Assembly: GCA_035566435.1 (NCBI GenBank) | Contig: DATMRF010000014.1 | Coordinates: forward strand, 1 to 9,740 | Reading direction: 5' to 3' | Origin: DATMRF01 sp035566435 | GTDB lineage: Bacteria > Verrucomicrobiota > Verrucomicrobiia > Limisphaerales > UBA8199 | DNA: 9,740 nt | In this document: one piece after another, positions 1-6,280 of the stretch | Position numbering within the stretch: the first letter of the stretch is position 1 | Layout: each line of letters starts with the position of its first letter | Notes under the pieces: model-generated | What the model was told of the DNA's origin: nothing | Seen by the model: only the letters and a program-made list of their open reading frames with translations | Databases searched by the model: none | Position numbers and translations under genes: made by a program

Positions 1-1
1 C

Positions 2-322
2 GGAGCCAAGCAACTGTTGAGGGCGTTCTTCCATCAATCGCCTCGGCGACGGGTCAAACACATCTGGGCCGATGGCGGCTACGCCGGAGCACTGGTGAAC
101 TGGGCACGTCAGCTCTGGCGTTGCACCGTGGAGATTGTGAAACGATCGGAGTTGCACATCTTTCGAGTCCTGCCGCGACGCTGGGTGGTGGAGCGTACCT
201 TCGGCTGGCTCGGACGCTACCGCCGATTGAATCGGGACTACGAGCGCCAAGCCCAGACCGGCGAAACCATGGTCTACTTGGCCATGATTCGACTGATGAT
301 GGCGCGGCTGGCGAAAAATTGA
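2..322 (+). CDS. IS5-like transposase, C-terminal part (cut by window edge)
   Basis: The reading frame is open from base 2 and ends at TGA 320-322, giving 107 residues; the N-terminal part lies outside the window. It shows the second half of a DDE transposase catalytic core. ADGGYAG, with the second catalytic Asp codon at 71-73, is followed by RRWVVERTFGWLGRYRR, with the catalytic Glu codon at 191-193. This Asp and Glu context is typical of IS5-family transposases, which cut and rejoin the insertion sequence ends as a dimer with two metal ions. The first catalytic Asp should lie upstream. An apparent start at base 17 is a TTG inside the domain and not a real start. A likely right inverted repeat follows the stop within a few bases, so the right end of the element seems intact. 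Whether the whole gene is functional cannot be judged from here. Confidence 0.88.
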   Translation, partial: GAKQLLRAFFHQSPRRRVKHIWADGGYAGALVNWARQLWRCTVEIVKRSELHIFRVLPRRWVVERTFGWLGRYRRLNRDYERQAQTGETMVYLAMIRLMMARLAKN

Positions 323-324
323 TG

Positions 325-342
325 AGTTTTCAAACACGCTCT
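325..342 (+). mobile_element. Candidate right terminal inverted repeat of the IS
   Basis: Just 2 bases after the transposase stop is AGTTTTCAAACACGCTCT. Its reverse complement, AGAGCGTGTTTGAAAACT, resembles the terminal repeats I remember for this group of IS5-like elements, and its place right behind the transposase is where an IS end should be. The left end is outside the window, so the matching repeat and the target-site duplication cannot be checked. The boundary may be off by a few bases. Confidence 0.4.
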
Positions 343-587
343 GAGAGATTTGGCGTTCATGAGCGGCATCATCACCTCGTCGTTATACCTTCGCAATCCA
401 GTTTTCAGTCCTTCGTTTGGCATTTGCAGGTCCTTGGCGGCCATGGCCAAAGGGCAAGAAGTAGAGATGCCGCCTTGTAACCGCGGTCGCGAGCACGCCG
501 TCTCTTTAGCTTTATGCGAAGCGGTTTGCTATTGCGGTATTTCCGCCTGAACGCTAAAAACGGGCCGGCGAAACGGCCAACCACCTT

Positions 588-2009
588 ATGTTGACTCGTC
601 GTTTGTTCCTGAAGCGCGCGGCGCTCAGTGCCGGTGCGATTTCGGCGGCCCGGGTCCTGCCCGGGCCCAATCTGCTCGCAGCGGAGGGCGCCAATGACAA
701 ATTGAACTGCGTCCAAATCGGCTGTGGGGGGCGAGGGTTCAGTTCGCATCTTAATTGGCTGGTGAATACTTCCGGAGACAACGTTGTGGCCATTGTCGAT
801 CCCGACGAGAAAGCCCAAGTGAAAGTCAGAAGGCTGTTGCAGGACAAAGGCAACGATTCGGCCAAGCTGCAGGTTTTTACGGATTACCGCGTGATGTTTG
901 ACAAAATCGGCAAGGAGGTGGATACCGTGTTCATCGCCACGCCAAATCACCATCATGCGCCTGCGTCCTTGCTGGCGATGGGGCTCGGTAAAGCAGTTTA
1001 TTGCGAAAAGCCGCTTTGCCACGACATCGCCGAAGCGCGCAAACTTGCGGAAGCGGCGCGCCGCTCGAAGGCACCCACCCAGATGGGAAACCAAGGACAT
1101 TGCGAGGAAGGCTACCGGCGCCTCTGCGAATTTGTCTGGGCGGGCGTAGTGGGTAACATCACCGAAACGCATAGCTGGACCGACCGCGCCAACGGCGGCG
1201 CGGGCCCGCGTCCACCGGCTTTGCCGACACCGTCCGGGCTGCACTGGGAGGACTGGATTGGTCCAGCACCATATCGCGCCTATCACAAGGGCCTGCACCC
1301 GCATGATTGGCACGACTGGTTCGATTTCGGCAACGGCTCCCTGGGCAACATGGGGTGCCATGTGCTTGATGGTGTGTTCTGGGCGCTCAAGGTCGAACAC
1401 CCGAGCGCAGTTGAACTCGAAGAGGTACGCGGCGGCAGCAACGAGCAATACCCCACCGGCGCCCGCTTGCGCTGGGACATCCCAGCGCGCGGGGATATGC
1501 CCGCCTTTAAGGCGTTTTGGTATGAAGGGCTCAGGAAGGACGCCGAGAGCGCCGCGAGCGGGCAATTGAAAACCGCAAAAGGCAAGGCGCAGAATCTTCC
1601 GCCCTTGCTGCTCGACCTGCAGAAACAATATCCGGACGAGGAATTCGACACCAATGGGACACTTTACGTCGGCGAAAAAGGCATCCTTTACACCTCCACT
1701 TATGGCGGCCGCATGCACGTGGTGCCGATGGAAAAGATGAAAGACTGGGAAAAGTTGCCCTGGACTTTGCCGCGTCCGAAGAACATCTTCACCGATTTCC
1801 TCAACGCCTGCCGCGCCGGCAAGAAGGAAACCTCCGCCCCGTTCGACTATGGCGCCCGTCTGACCGAGTTCACCTTAATCGGAAATCTTGCACAGCACGC
1901 CGGCGTGGGCCAGAAGGTCGAATGGGACGGCCCAAACACTAAGGTGACCAACCTCCCCGCGCTCAACGAATGGGTGGCTCGGCCGTACAGGTCGGGATGG
2001 CGCACGTGA
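588..2009 (+). CDS. Tat-exported Gfo/Idh/MocA family oxidoreductase
   Basis: This is a 473-residue NAD(P)-dependent oxidoreductase of the Gfo/Idh/MocA type. The N-terminus is a twin-arginine signal (TRRLFLKRAALSAGAIS, residues 3-19) with an Ala-rich stretch to about residue 33, so it is probably exported folded with its cofactor. The Rossmann domain starts with IGCGGRG (residues 44-50). The family EKP motif, with the lysine that contacts substrate and cofactor, is at 140-142. GNMGCHVLD at 253-261 is the usual metal- or substrate-side motif of the alpha/beta domain. The C-terminus, ending in ARPYRSGWRT, matches many Verrucomicrobiota and Planctomycetota paralogues. These usually act on sugars or polyols, but the substrate cannot be told. 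No Shine-Dalgarno site is visible before the ATG; the start is fixed by the Tat signal. It is alone on its strand here. A 437-residue open frame antisense to it is a shadow. Confidence 0.93.
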   Translation: MLTRRLFLKRAALSAGAISAARVLPGPNLLAAEGANDKLNCVQIGCGGRGFSSHLNWLVNTSGDNVVAIVDPDEKAQVKVRRLLQDKGNDSAKLQVFTDYRVMFDKIGKEVDTVFIATPNHHHAPASLLAMGLGKAVYCEKPLCHDIAEARKLAEAARRSKAPTQMGNQGHCEEGYRRLCEFVWAGVVGNITETHSWTDRANGGAGPRPPALPTPSGLHWEDWIGPAPYRAYHKGLHPHDWHDWFDFGNGSLGNMGCHVLDGVFWALKVEHPSAVELEEVRGGSNEQYPTGARLRWDIPARGDMPAFKAFWYEGLRKDAESAASGQLKTAKGKAQNLPPLLLDLQKQYPDEEFDTNGTLYVGEKGILYTSTYGGRMHVVPMEKMKDWEKLPWTLPRPKNIFTDFLNACRAGKKETSAPFDYGARLTEFTLIGNLAQHAGVGQKVEWDGPNTKVTNLPALNEWVARPYRSGWRT

Positions 2010-2038
2010 GGTGAGACGTCTGGGCGTACGAGCGGTAA

Positions 2039-2060
2039 GTCGTCAAAACGTTGAAACGAC
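2039..2060 (+). terminator. Weak hairpin after the Tat oxidoreductase gene
   Basis: GTCGT (2039-2043) pairs with ACGAC (2056-2060). An inner CAA/TTG stem closes an AACG loop, with a two-base bulge between the stems. It lies 30 bases after the stop of the oxidoreductase gene, between convergent genes. No U-run follows, so an intrinsic terminator is only a guess. Confidence 0.22.
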
Positions 2061-2123
2061 ACGCAGGCCAAGCGGCCAGCCTCACGATTTCACGCATCAG
2101 GTTCCACGTTTTAACGCGCCCTG

Positions 2124-2630
2124 TCACAGTCCCATTCTGCTCAGCTCAGTTTCCAGCGCCATTTGGAATTGCTGGACATCGGATGCTGGCGGCCGGTAGC
2201 CCTGTTTTTCCGGGACGAGCCCAAGCCGTCCGGTTTGATCCAGATGCCACTCCGCCCGGTTGCCGTCGCTGAAGGTCACCTTGCCGCTCACCACCGCCCC
2301 TGGTCGGGCCAATTGATCCACCGAGACCGAAACCCCGCCCGACGCGACTGCCGGTTCCGCGGGCTTGGGTGCTGCGGCCCCACCCGGCCCATGCCCGGTC
2401 TTCACACCGGCGCTGGACGGCGCAGCAGGCGCGGTCAATGGAGAAGGCGCCGCTTTTGGTCGTTCCACGTCTTTAGGGGTGAGTTTGAGATCATCCACCA
2501 GAAAACGGACCTCCATATACGTGAAACGCAGCCCCAACTCCGAGTTCAAACGAGTCTGGATTTCCGAAAGCTTCAGCCCCTGAGCAACCCATTCCGCGAC
2601 TTTCTTGCGTTGTGCCTCGTCCAAATTCAT
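2124..2630 (-). CDS. Unrecognised 168-residue protein with HTH-like N-terminus and Pro/Ala linker
   Basis: I cannot assign a function. Three parts are visible. Residues 1-50 are charged and helical (starting MNLDEAQRKKVAEWVAQGLK), with a spacing that recalls a small helix-turn-helix: a first helix, then LSEIQTRLNSELG, then TYMEVRFLVDDL. Residues about 57-95 are a Pro/Ala/Gly-rich, probably disordered linker. Residues about 98-168 form a compact domain with GKVTFSDGNRAEWHLDQTG, which looks like beta strands, and end in a helix. The three-part build looks like a small cytosolic protein with a binding end and an effector or partner end. I believe similar proteins occur across Verrucomicrobiota, but this is from memory. 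It starts at ATG 2630 with no clear ribosome site, 80 bases downstream of the MocA-like gene on the same strand, so the two may be co-transcribed. Confidence 0.7.
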   Translation of the reverse strand: MNLDEAQRKKVAEWVAQGLKLSEIQTRLNSELGLRFTYMEVRFLVDDLKLTPKDVERPKAAPSPLTAPAAPSSAGVKTGHGPGGAAAPKPAEPAVASGGVSVSVDQLARPGAVVSGKVTFSDGNRAEWHLDQTGRLGLVPEKQGYRPPASDVQQFQMALETELSRMGL

Positions 2631-2710
2631 ATTTTGCAGCCCTTATTTCGCGGTGTTTGCTAAAGATTTCAATCCAAAAAGGCAGGAAAGGACGCAAAGA
2701 GTGGCTGCGC

Positions 2711-3352
2711 TCAAGGCCCTGGTCTTTTCGCCGCGAGCGCCAGCGCCCTCTGGTAATCTTCCGGCTGGTCGATATCCAAGTTAAGGCCCGGATCGTCCGA
2801 CTCGAAAGCGGCGCTTTTGCAAGTTGCGATGAAGTCCTGGAGATTGGCGGCCTTGGAGTTGGACAATTCGCCAAAAACAGCGCGTGGGAGCAGCACGGGA
2901 TGCCGGTGGCGGCCGTCACACGCCGGTTGGCAAACCAACTCAGGGCGATTAGCGGCAAACTCGAGCAACGTGCGCAGCGTGACGGGGCGCAAATGTGGTT
3001 GGTCGCCCAGCACGACGGCCCAGTGCGTAAGCTGCGCATCCCACCCTTGCCAGAGAGCCGCACATTGGATGGAGCTAAACATGCCGCGCTCAGGTGCTTC
3101 ATTGACGATGCGATTCTCATTGGCAAAGTCCAGCCGGTCCAATTCCCGCTCCAACACCAGGTCGGACGCGCCAACGACGACCGCGATTTGTTTCGCTCCG
3201 AGGCTCTGCCACTGCTCGAGTAGATGACCGAGCACCGAGGTTGGCCCCCAAGGCAGCAGCAGTTTCGGCTTCCCCATTCGCCTTGACCTTCCGGCGGCCA
3301 GGATGACCGTCCCGAGAGCCAAGGTGGGTGTAAGTTGCGGTGACGGCGGCAT
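2711..3352 (-). CDS. MocA/MobA-like nucleotidyltransferase (NTP_transf_3 type)
   Basis: From ATG 3352 this gives 213 residues, close to the usual 190-210 of the family. The nucleotide-binding signature LAAGRSRRMGKPK is at residues 18-30, ERGMFSSIQ at 88-96, the metal-binding LGDQP at 115-119, an RHRHP motif near 148-152, and NLDIDQPEDY near the end. This is the pattern of molybdenum cofactor cytidylyltransferase (MocA) and its relatives, which join CTP or GTP to molybdopterin in the cytosol. No molybdoenzyme or xdhC gene is visible nearby, so another sugar- or cofactor-nucleotidyl role is possible. The frame stays open further upstream to a TTG at 3388, but that extension is only a TTGAAC/TTTGAC-type direct repeat, so I prefer the ATG. 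The stop is TGA at 2713-2711. Confidence 0.82.
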   Translation of the reverse strand: MPPSPQLTPTLALGTVILAAGRSRRMGKPKLLLPWGPTSVLGHLLEQWQSLGAKQIAVVVGASDLVLERELDRLDFANENRIVNEAPERGMFSSIQCAALWQGWDAQLTHWAVVLGDQPHLRPVTLRTLLEFAANRPELVCQPACDGRHRHPVLLPRAVFGELSNSKAANLQDFIATCKSAAFESDDPGLNLDIDQPEDYQRALALAAKRPGP

Positions 3353-3359
3353 GGGTTGA

Positions 3360-3396
3360 ATGGTCAAAGTCAAAGGTTCAAAGTTCAAGATTCAAA
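3360..3396 (-). repeat. Degenerate TTTGAAC/TTTGAC-type direct repeat before the MocA-like gene
   Basis: Read on the minus strand, the stretch runs TTGAATC, TTGAACT, TTGAACC, TTTGACT, TTTGACC: about five imperfect copies of a 7-base unit directly upstream of the ATG at 3352. It happens to be open in the gene's frame, which makes a TTG start at 3388 look possible, but the repeat character speaks for non-coding leader DNA. Confidence 0.55.
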
Positions 3397-3466
3397 TTCT
3401 CGAATTTCTTTGACGCGAATTGAATTCGAAGGTAAACTACAACTCCGTTGAGACCAGTATGAGTTT

Positions 3467-3499
3467 GGCTTCGGGTTGACTGAACCCGCACCCGAAGCC
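3467..3499 (+). promoter_or_regulatory. Two mutually exclusive hairpins in the leader of the CBM48-like gene
   Basis: GGCTTCGGG (3467-3475) is perfectly complementary to CCCGAAGCC (3491-3499), a 9-bp stem. Inside it, CGGGTT (3472-3477) is complementary to AACCCG (3483-3488) with loop GACTG. The two stems share bases and cannot form together. The region lies 74-106 bases before the ATG at 3573. It could be a switchable leader, part of a repeat element, or a terminator for reverse transcription. Confidence 0.4.
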
Positions 3500-3500
3500 C

Positions 3501-3537
3501 GGTGCGCAGGACGTCCCGTGGCCGGGACGCTCGCGCC
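3501..3537 (+). repeat. GC-rich imperfect hairpin, REP-like
   Basis: GTCCCG (3513-3518) pairs with CGGGAC (3523-3528) around TGGC, and the outer GGTGCG (3501-3506) pairs with CGCGCC (3532-3537) with one G-U pair. The element is followed by CCAAGGGA. A very similar tail follows the long inverted repeat at 5104-5173, so this is probably a dispersed palindromic repeat, not a site specific to this gene. Confidence 0.45.
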
Positions 3538-3556
3538 AAGGGAAGTAACGGGCTCC

Positions 3557-3563
3557 AGAAAGG
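3557..3563 (+). promoter_or_regulatory. Ribosome binding site for the CBM48-like gene
   Basis: AGAAAGG lies 9 bases before the ATG at 3573. It is one of the few recognisable purine-rich ribosome sites in this window and supports the 92-residue reading over a longer overlapping frame that starts at 3502. Confidence 0.5.
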
Positions 3564-3572
3564 TCCGATATT

Positions 3573-3851
3573 ATGGCAAGGATTGCAGAAGCTACAAGGA
3601 AACAGACCTTCCGTTTCGCCGACCCAACAGCGACAAGCGTTCTGTTGGTTGGTGACTTCACCCATTGGCAAACCAAAGCCATCGCGATGCACAAGGGCAA
3701 AGAGGGGATTTGGATGGCCACTCTGGAACTGCCGCCAGGGAAACATACTTACCGTTTCATTGTGGATGGGGAATGGCGCGACGACCCGGAGTGCGCGTTG
3801 CGCGTGGCCAATCCCTACGGCAGCCAGGACATGGTGCGCCAGGTGGCGTAA
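3573..3851 (+). CDS. Stand-alone glycogen-binding (CBM48 / AMPK-beta-like) domain protein
   Basis: The 92-residue protein is almost entirely one early-set beta-sandwich of the CBM48/AMPK-beta type, which binds alpha-glucans such as glycogen. The familiar landmarks are in order: FRFADPTATSVLLVGDFTHW at residues 13-32 with the binding Trp32, IWMATLELPPGKHTYRFIVD at 46-65, DGEWRDDP with the second binding-type Trp68 at 65-72, and NPYGSQDMV near the end, where AMPK-beta has its short N/T-rich loop. There is no signal peptide, so it is cytosolic. No catalytic domain is attached, whereas in branching enzymes and isoamylases this domain precedes a GH13 barrel. It may tether a partner to glycogen or sense it. 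No glycogen gene is visible in the window. The neighbours are a divergent MocA-like gene and a convergent glycosyltransferase. Confidence 0.83.
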   Translation: MARIAEATRKQTFRFADPTATSVLLVGDFTHWQTKAIAMHKGKEGIWMATLELPPGKHTYRFIVDGEWRDDPECALRVANPYGSQDMVRQVA

Positions 3852-3992
3852 GTTCAGTCCACAGCCCGTAGACCGCGGTCCACGTCCGGGGTCCACGATC
3901 CAAGGCGGCGCCGAGCGCACGAAAGCCCGGGCAAAGACTAGAGCGAGAGTGGGGCGTTCGGGCCCGCGAGGACGCTTGCTCTCCCCGGGTGG
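3852..3992. other. Gap between convergent genes with GTCCAC repeats
   Basis: The 141 bases between the CBM48-like gene and the glycosyltransferase hold GTCCAC three times (3857, 3878, 3891), within GGTCCACG-like surroundings, and the hexamer CCCGGG twice (3926-3931, 3984-3989). AGAGC (3940-3944) can pair with GCTCT (3978-3982), which might end transcription from either side, but no U-run is present. I see no gene here. Confidence 0.4.
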
Positions 3993-4724
3993 CTAGTTGA
4001 TCCGTTCAGCGATCTGGTAACGGAACATGCGCTTTTTCATCCAACGCACGGCCAGCAAGTCATTGAAGGAGTCGAATAACCGGTTCCAGACGCCGTAATT
4101 GCTCGCGCCGGCAAACCGCGGGTGGTTAGAGACCGCGATTTCGATGACGGTAAACCCTTCGAGTCTGAAGAGGGTCGGCAAAAACCGGTGCATCCCTCTG
4201 AAGAATTTCAAGTTCTGGATGCATTCGCGCTTAAACGCCCGGTAGGTGCAACCGGCGTCGCTGATCTGCTCGCCGGAAACCTTGTTCCGCACCCAGTTGG
4301 CGATCCGGGAGGAAGCGATGCGAAGGAAGTTGTCGCCCCGACCACGCGTTTCCACCCGGGTCCCGCAGACGCAATCCGATGCCTTTAGACCTTCAAGGAA
4401 TTTCGGCAAGTCTTTCGGGTCGTTCTGCAAATCCGCGTCGAGGGTGACCAGGTATTGGCCGCGCGACGCTTTGAGTCCGGCCCAACTGGCGGCGGACTCG
4501 CCGCAATTGAAGGCGAACCGTTGGACGCGAAGGCGCGGGTCGGCGGCGGCCATTTCTTTGAGAATTGCCCATGAGCGATCTTTGCTGCAATCGTCGGTGA
4601 TAACGACTTCGTAGGCCACCTGGAGAGGGTCAACGGCTTCGCGGATCGCTGCGACCAATCGGCGTAAATTGCCTTCCTCATTGTAGCAGGGAATGACGAG
4701 GCTCAGGACGGGGGAAGGGAGCAT
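3993..4724 (-). CDS. Family 2 glycosyltransferase, DPM1-like
   Basis: From ATG 4724 this gives 243 residues. It is a GT-A fold glycosyltransferase: VLSLVIPCYNEEGNL (residues 6-20), the nucleotide-binding DDCSKD (44-49), NCGESAASWAGLKASRG (73-89), and the metal-binding DxD in LDADLQND (95-102). GCTYRAF and GASNYGVWNRLFDS, with a closing DLLAVRWMKK, are the hallmarks of polyprenyl-/dolichyl-phosphate sugar transferases. Members usually pass a sugar from a nucleotide donor to a lipid phosphate at the inner membrane face. The usual C-terminal membrane helices of some subgroups are absent, so it should be soluble or peripheral. The frame extends to a GTG at 4802 through sequence that does not look conserved, so I chose the ATG just before the conserved domain. 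It is last in the minus-strand block, 7 bases after the nucleotidyltransferase remnant. Confidence 0.87.
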   Translation of the reverse strand: MLPSPVLSLVIPCYNEEGNLRRLVAAIREAVDPLQVAYEVVITDDCSKDRSWAILKEMAAADPRLRVQRFAFNCGESAASWAGLKASRGQYLVTLDADLQNDPKDLPKFLEGLKASDCVCGTRVETRGRGDNFLRIASSRIANWVRNKVSGEQISDAGCTYRAFKRECIQNLKFFRGMHRFLPTLFRLEGFTVIEIAVSNHPRFAGASNYGVWNRLFDSFNDLLAVRWMKKRMFRYQIAERIN

Positions 4725-4731
4725 TAGTCGC

Positions 4732-4989
4732 TTATTTGAATGAGGTTCCGTAACCAGTTTTACTGCGCAGCCGGTTGGCACGAGCAGTGCATTGCGCCGC
4801 ACTCGTGCGAAGTTTCTTTATCGCGTCCGCCGCCATCAGCAAACCGACGTCCTTGGTATTCCGGCCCTCGACGTGGGTGAGCATAGCGATGCCCCCGACC
4901 AACAGATAGGGAACCTGCTCCTGATGCAGCACCTGGGCGACCCGTTGAAGGCTGACCCCTTCGGGGAGAATGACGCTGGTTTTGGTCAT
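4732..4989 (-). pseudogene. Truncated nucleotidyltransferase (MNT/AbiEii-like N-terminal fragment)
   Basis: From ATG 4989, 85 residues are readable. VPYLLVGGIAMLTHVEGRNTKDVGLLM is the start of a minimal nucleotidyltransferase domain: the GG motif before the strand is present, but the expected catalytic pair D-x-D in a KDVDLL-type motif reads KDVGLL, so the second Asp is Gly. After AADAIKKL the similarity stops, and the last 25 residues are Arg/Ser/Ala-rich and look like out-of-frame reading. Full-length relatives, as I remember them, run roughly 150 residues or more. Truncation together with loss of a catalytic residue points to a decaying gene. Related intact proteins include antitoxin-like nucleotidyltransferases, but no toxin partner is visible. 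The frame is also open upstream to 5121, with no recognisable content. Confidence 0.62.
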
Positions 4990-5103
4990 ATTCAGCGGCT
5001 CGATAGGGGAAAGATTTTGCCACAAACCTGGCCGGAGGGAAAGCTTGTTCGGAGACCACCCGCGTCCCAGGTTCGGCCGACAATGCTGCCCAGCACAGTT
5101 GGA

Positions 5104-5173
5104 CGGGGCGCGGGCTTCCAATCCCGCGTTTTAGGCTTTGCCCATGCCTGCGGGATTGGCATCCGGCGCCCCG
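5104..5173. repeat. Long inverted repeat (24-bp arms) downstream of the aminotransferase gene
   Basis: The arm at 5104-5127 and the reverse complement of 5150-5173 agree at 21 of 24 positions. Both arms begin CGGGGCGC and end CCAATCCCGC when read in the same sense. The 22-base loop contains AGGC (5133-5136) and GCCT (5146-5149), which can extend the stem inward. It begins 14 bases after the aminotransferase stop on the minus strand, so it could end or protect that transcript. No U-run is present, and the tail CGCTCGCCAAGGGA is shared with the hairpin at 3501-3543, which suggests a REP- or MITE-like dispersed element. Confidence 0.68.
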
Positions 5174-5187
5174 CTCGCCAAGGGAGA

Positions 5188-6276
5188 TTATTTGCTCCCG
5201 TAAAACTCGGCTACGGCGTCGCAGACCTGGTCAGCCGCATCCAGGGCCATTTCGCCGTGGATGGGCAGCGACAGGATCTCTTTTGCGATTTGCTCAGTCC
5301 GCGGCAGTTTTGGCACGAACGGAAAGCGGGCCGCCACCGCCGGCTGTAAATGGTTCGGCTTCGGATAATGGATCCCGGTCTCGATATTTCGTGCTTTGAG
5401 GAATTTCTGCAGATCATCACGCCGTTCGCACCTGACAACATACATGTGATACACCGCCCTGGCCCACTCACGCTCCGGCGGCGTCTGAACGATGCCCTTG
5501 AGACGCTGGTTGTAGTGTGCAGCAAGCTTGCGCCGGTTTTCATTAAAGCCGTCCAGGTGCTTGAGCATTACCCGGCCGATGGCTGCGTTAATCTCGTTAA
5601 AGCGCACGTTGTAACCAGCAAACTCATGTTCGTACTTGCCTTGCCGGCCGTGGTTGCGCAGCATGCGCAACCGCTCCGCCGTCTGCGTGTCGTTCGTGCC
5701 GACACATCCGCCATCCCCCAGCACCGTCAGATTTTTTGACGGGAAAAAGCTGAACGCGCCGAAATCGGCTATGCTGCCAACGGTCTTTTGTTTGTATTGA
5801 GCGCCCTGGGCCTGGGCGCAATCTTCAAGCACCCACAAATGATGCTTCGCGGCAAGCGCCAGCACCCGGTCCACATCCACCGGATGACCGTAGAGATGCA
5901 CCGGGATAATTCCCACGGTGCGCGGGGTAATCGCCGCATCGACCTGGTCGGGGTCCATCACATAGGTATCATCGACATCGACGAACACGGGCCGTGCGCC
6001 CAGATGAATCAGAGGCTCCAGGGTGGGGAAAGCGGTGTGGCTCGGGGCGATGATCTCATCGCCCGGACCGACGCCTTGAAGCTGGTGCAGCAGGAAGACG
6101 AGCATCGTCCAGGAAGAGCCCAAAACGCACTGTTTGACGCCCGTGTGGGCAGCCAGTTCCGCTTCAAAGGCCCGGGATTCCTCGCCAAGAATGTATTGCC
6201 CGGACCGCAGCGCGCGCAGCGCCGCGTCTTCCACTTCCGAATTCACGAAGCATTTTGATAACGGAATTCTCTCCAT
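5188..6276 (-). CDS. DegT/DnrJ/EryC1/StrS family sugar aminotransferase
   Basis: This 362-residue PLP enzyme has the length and pattern of nucleotide-sugar aminotransferases such as WbpE/WlbC, ArnB or DesV. These transfer an amino group, normally from glutamate, to a keto sugar nucleotide in the cytosol. IPLSKCFV and ALRSGQYILG open the protein, and GDEIIAPSHTAFPTLEPLIHLG (72-93) is the substrate strand. EDCAQAQGA (151-159) carries the Asp that binds the pyridine nitrogen; family members often have His where Gln157 stands. FSFFPSKNLTVLGDGG (175-190) holds the PLP lysine, K181. Near the C-terminus, ETGIHYPKPNHLQPA is typical of the family. The PLP-phosphate loop reads GSSWTM instead of the usual SGTxAL-like sequence, which is a little unusual. 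It starts at ATG 6276, 88 bases after the dehydrogenase, and both probably serve one pathway. Confidence 0.92.
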   Translation of the reverse strand: MERIPLSKCFVNSEVEDAALRALRSGQYILGEESRAFEAELAAHTGVKQCVLGSSWTMLVFLLHQLQGVGPGDEIIAPSHTAFPTLEPLIHLGARPVFVDVDDTYVMDPDQVDAAITPRTVGIIPVHLYGHPVDVDRVLALAAKHHLWVLEDCAQAQGAQYKQKTVGSIADFGAFSFFPSKNLTVLGDGGCVGTNDTQTAERLRMLRNHGRQGKYEHEFAGYNVRFNEINAAIGRVMLKHLDGFNENRRKLAAHYNQRLKGIVQTPPEREWARAVYHMYVVRCERRDDLQKFLKARNIETGIHYPKPNHLQPAVAARFPFVPKLPRTEQIAKEILSLPIHGEMALDAADQVCDAVAEFYGSK

Positions 6277-6280
6277 AATG

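Noticed and set aside
323..587. Possible small gene between the IS and the Tat oxidoreductase
   Set aside because: A minus-strand frame starting MAAKDLQMPN runs into the IS end and has no recognisable content, so it looks like a chance frame across the insertion boundary.
405..1718. 437-residue open frame on the minus strand
   Set aside because: It lies antisense to the Tat oxidoreductase, shows no recognisable motif and is Arg/Ala/Pro-rich, as expected from reading a GC-rich gene backwards.
2491..3174. 227-residue minus-strand frame overlapping the MocA-like gene
   Set aside because: It is a shifted frame of the nucleotidyltransferase, and the motifs LAAGRSRRMG and LGDQP are in the other frame.
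3378..3920. 180-residue open frame on the minus strand across the hairpin region
   Set aside because: It overlaps the CBM48-like gene on the opposite strand and reads through the hairpins. It has no domain-like composition.
4725..4802. Longer glycosyltransferase start at GTG 4802
   Set aside because: The extra 26 residues have no family-like sequence and overlap the nucleotidyltransferase remnant; ATG 4724 lies just before the conserved domain.
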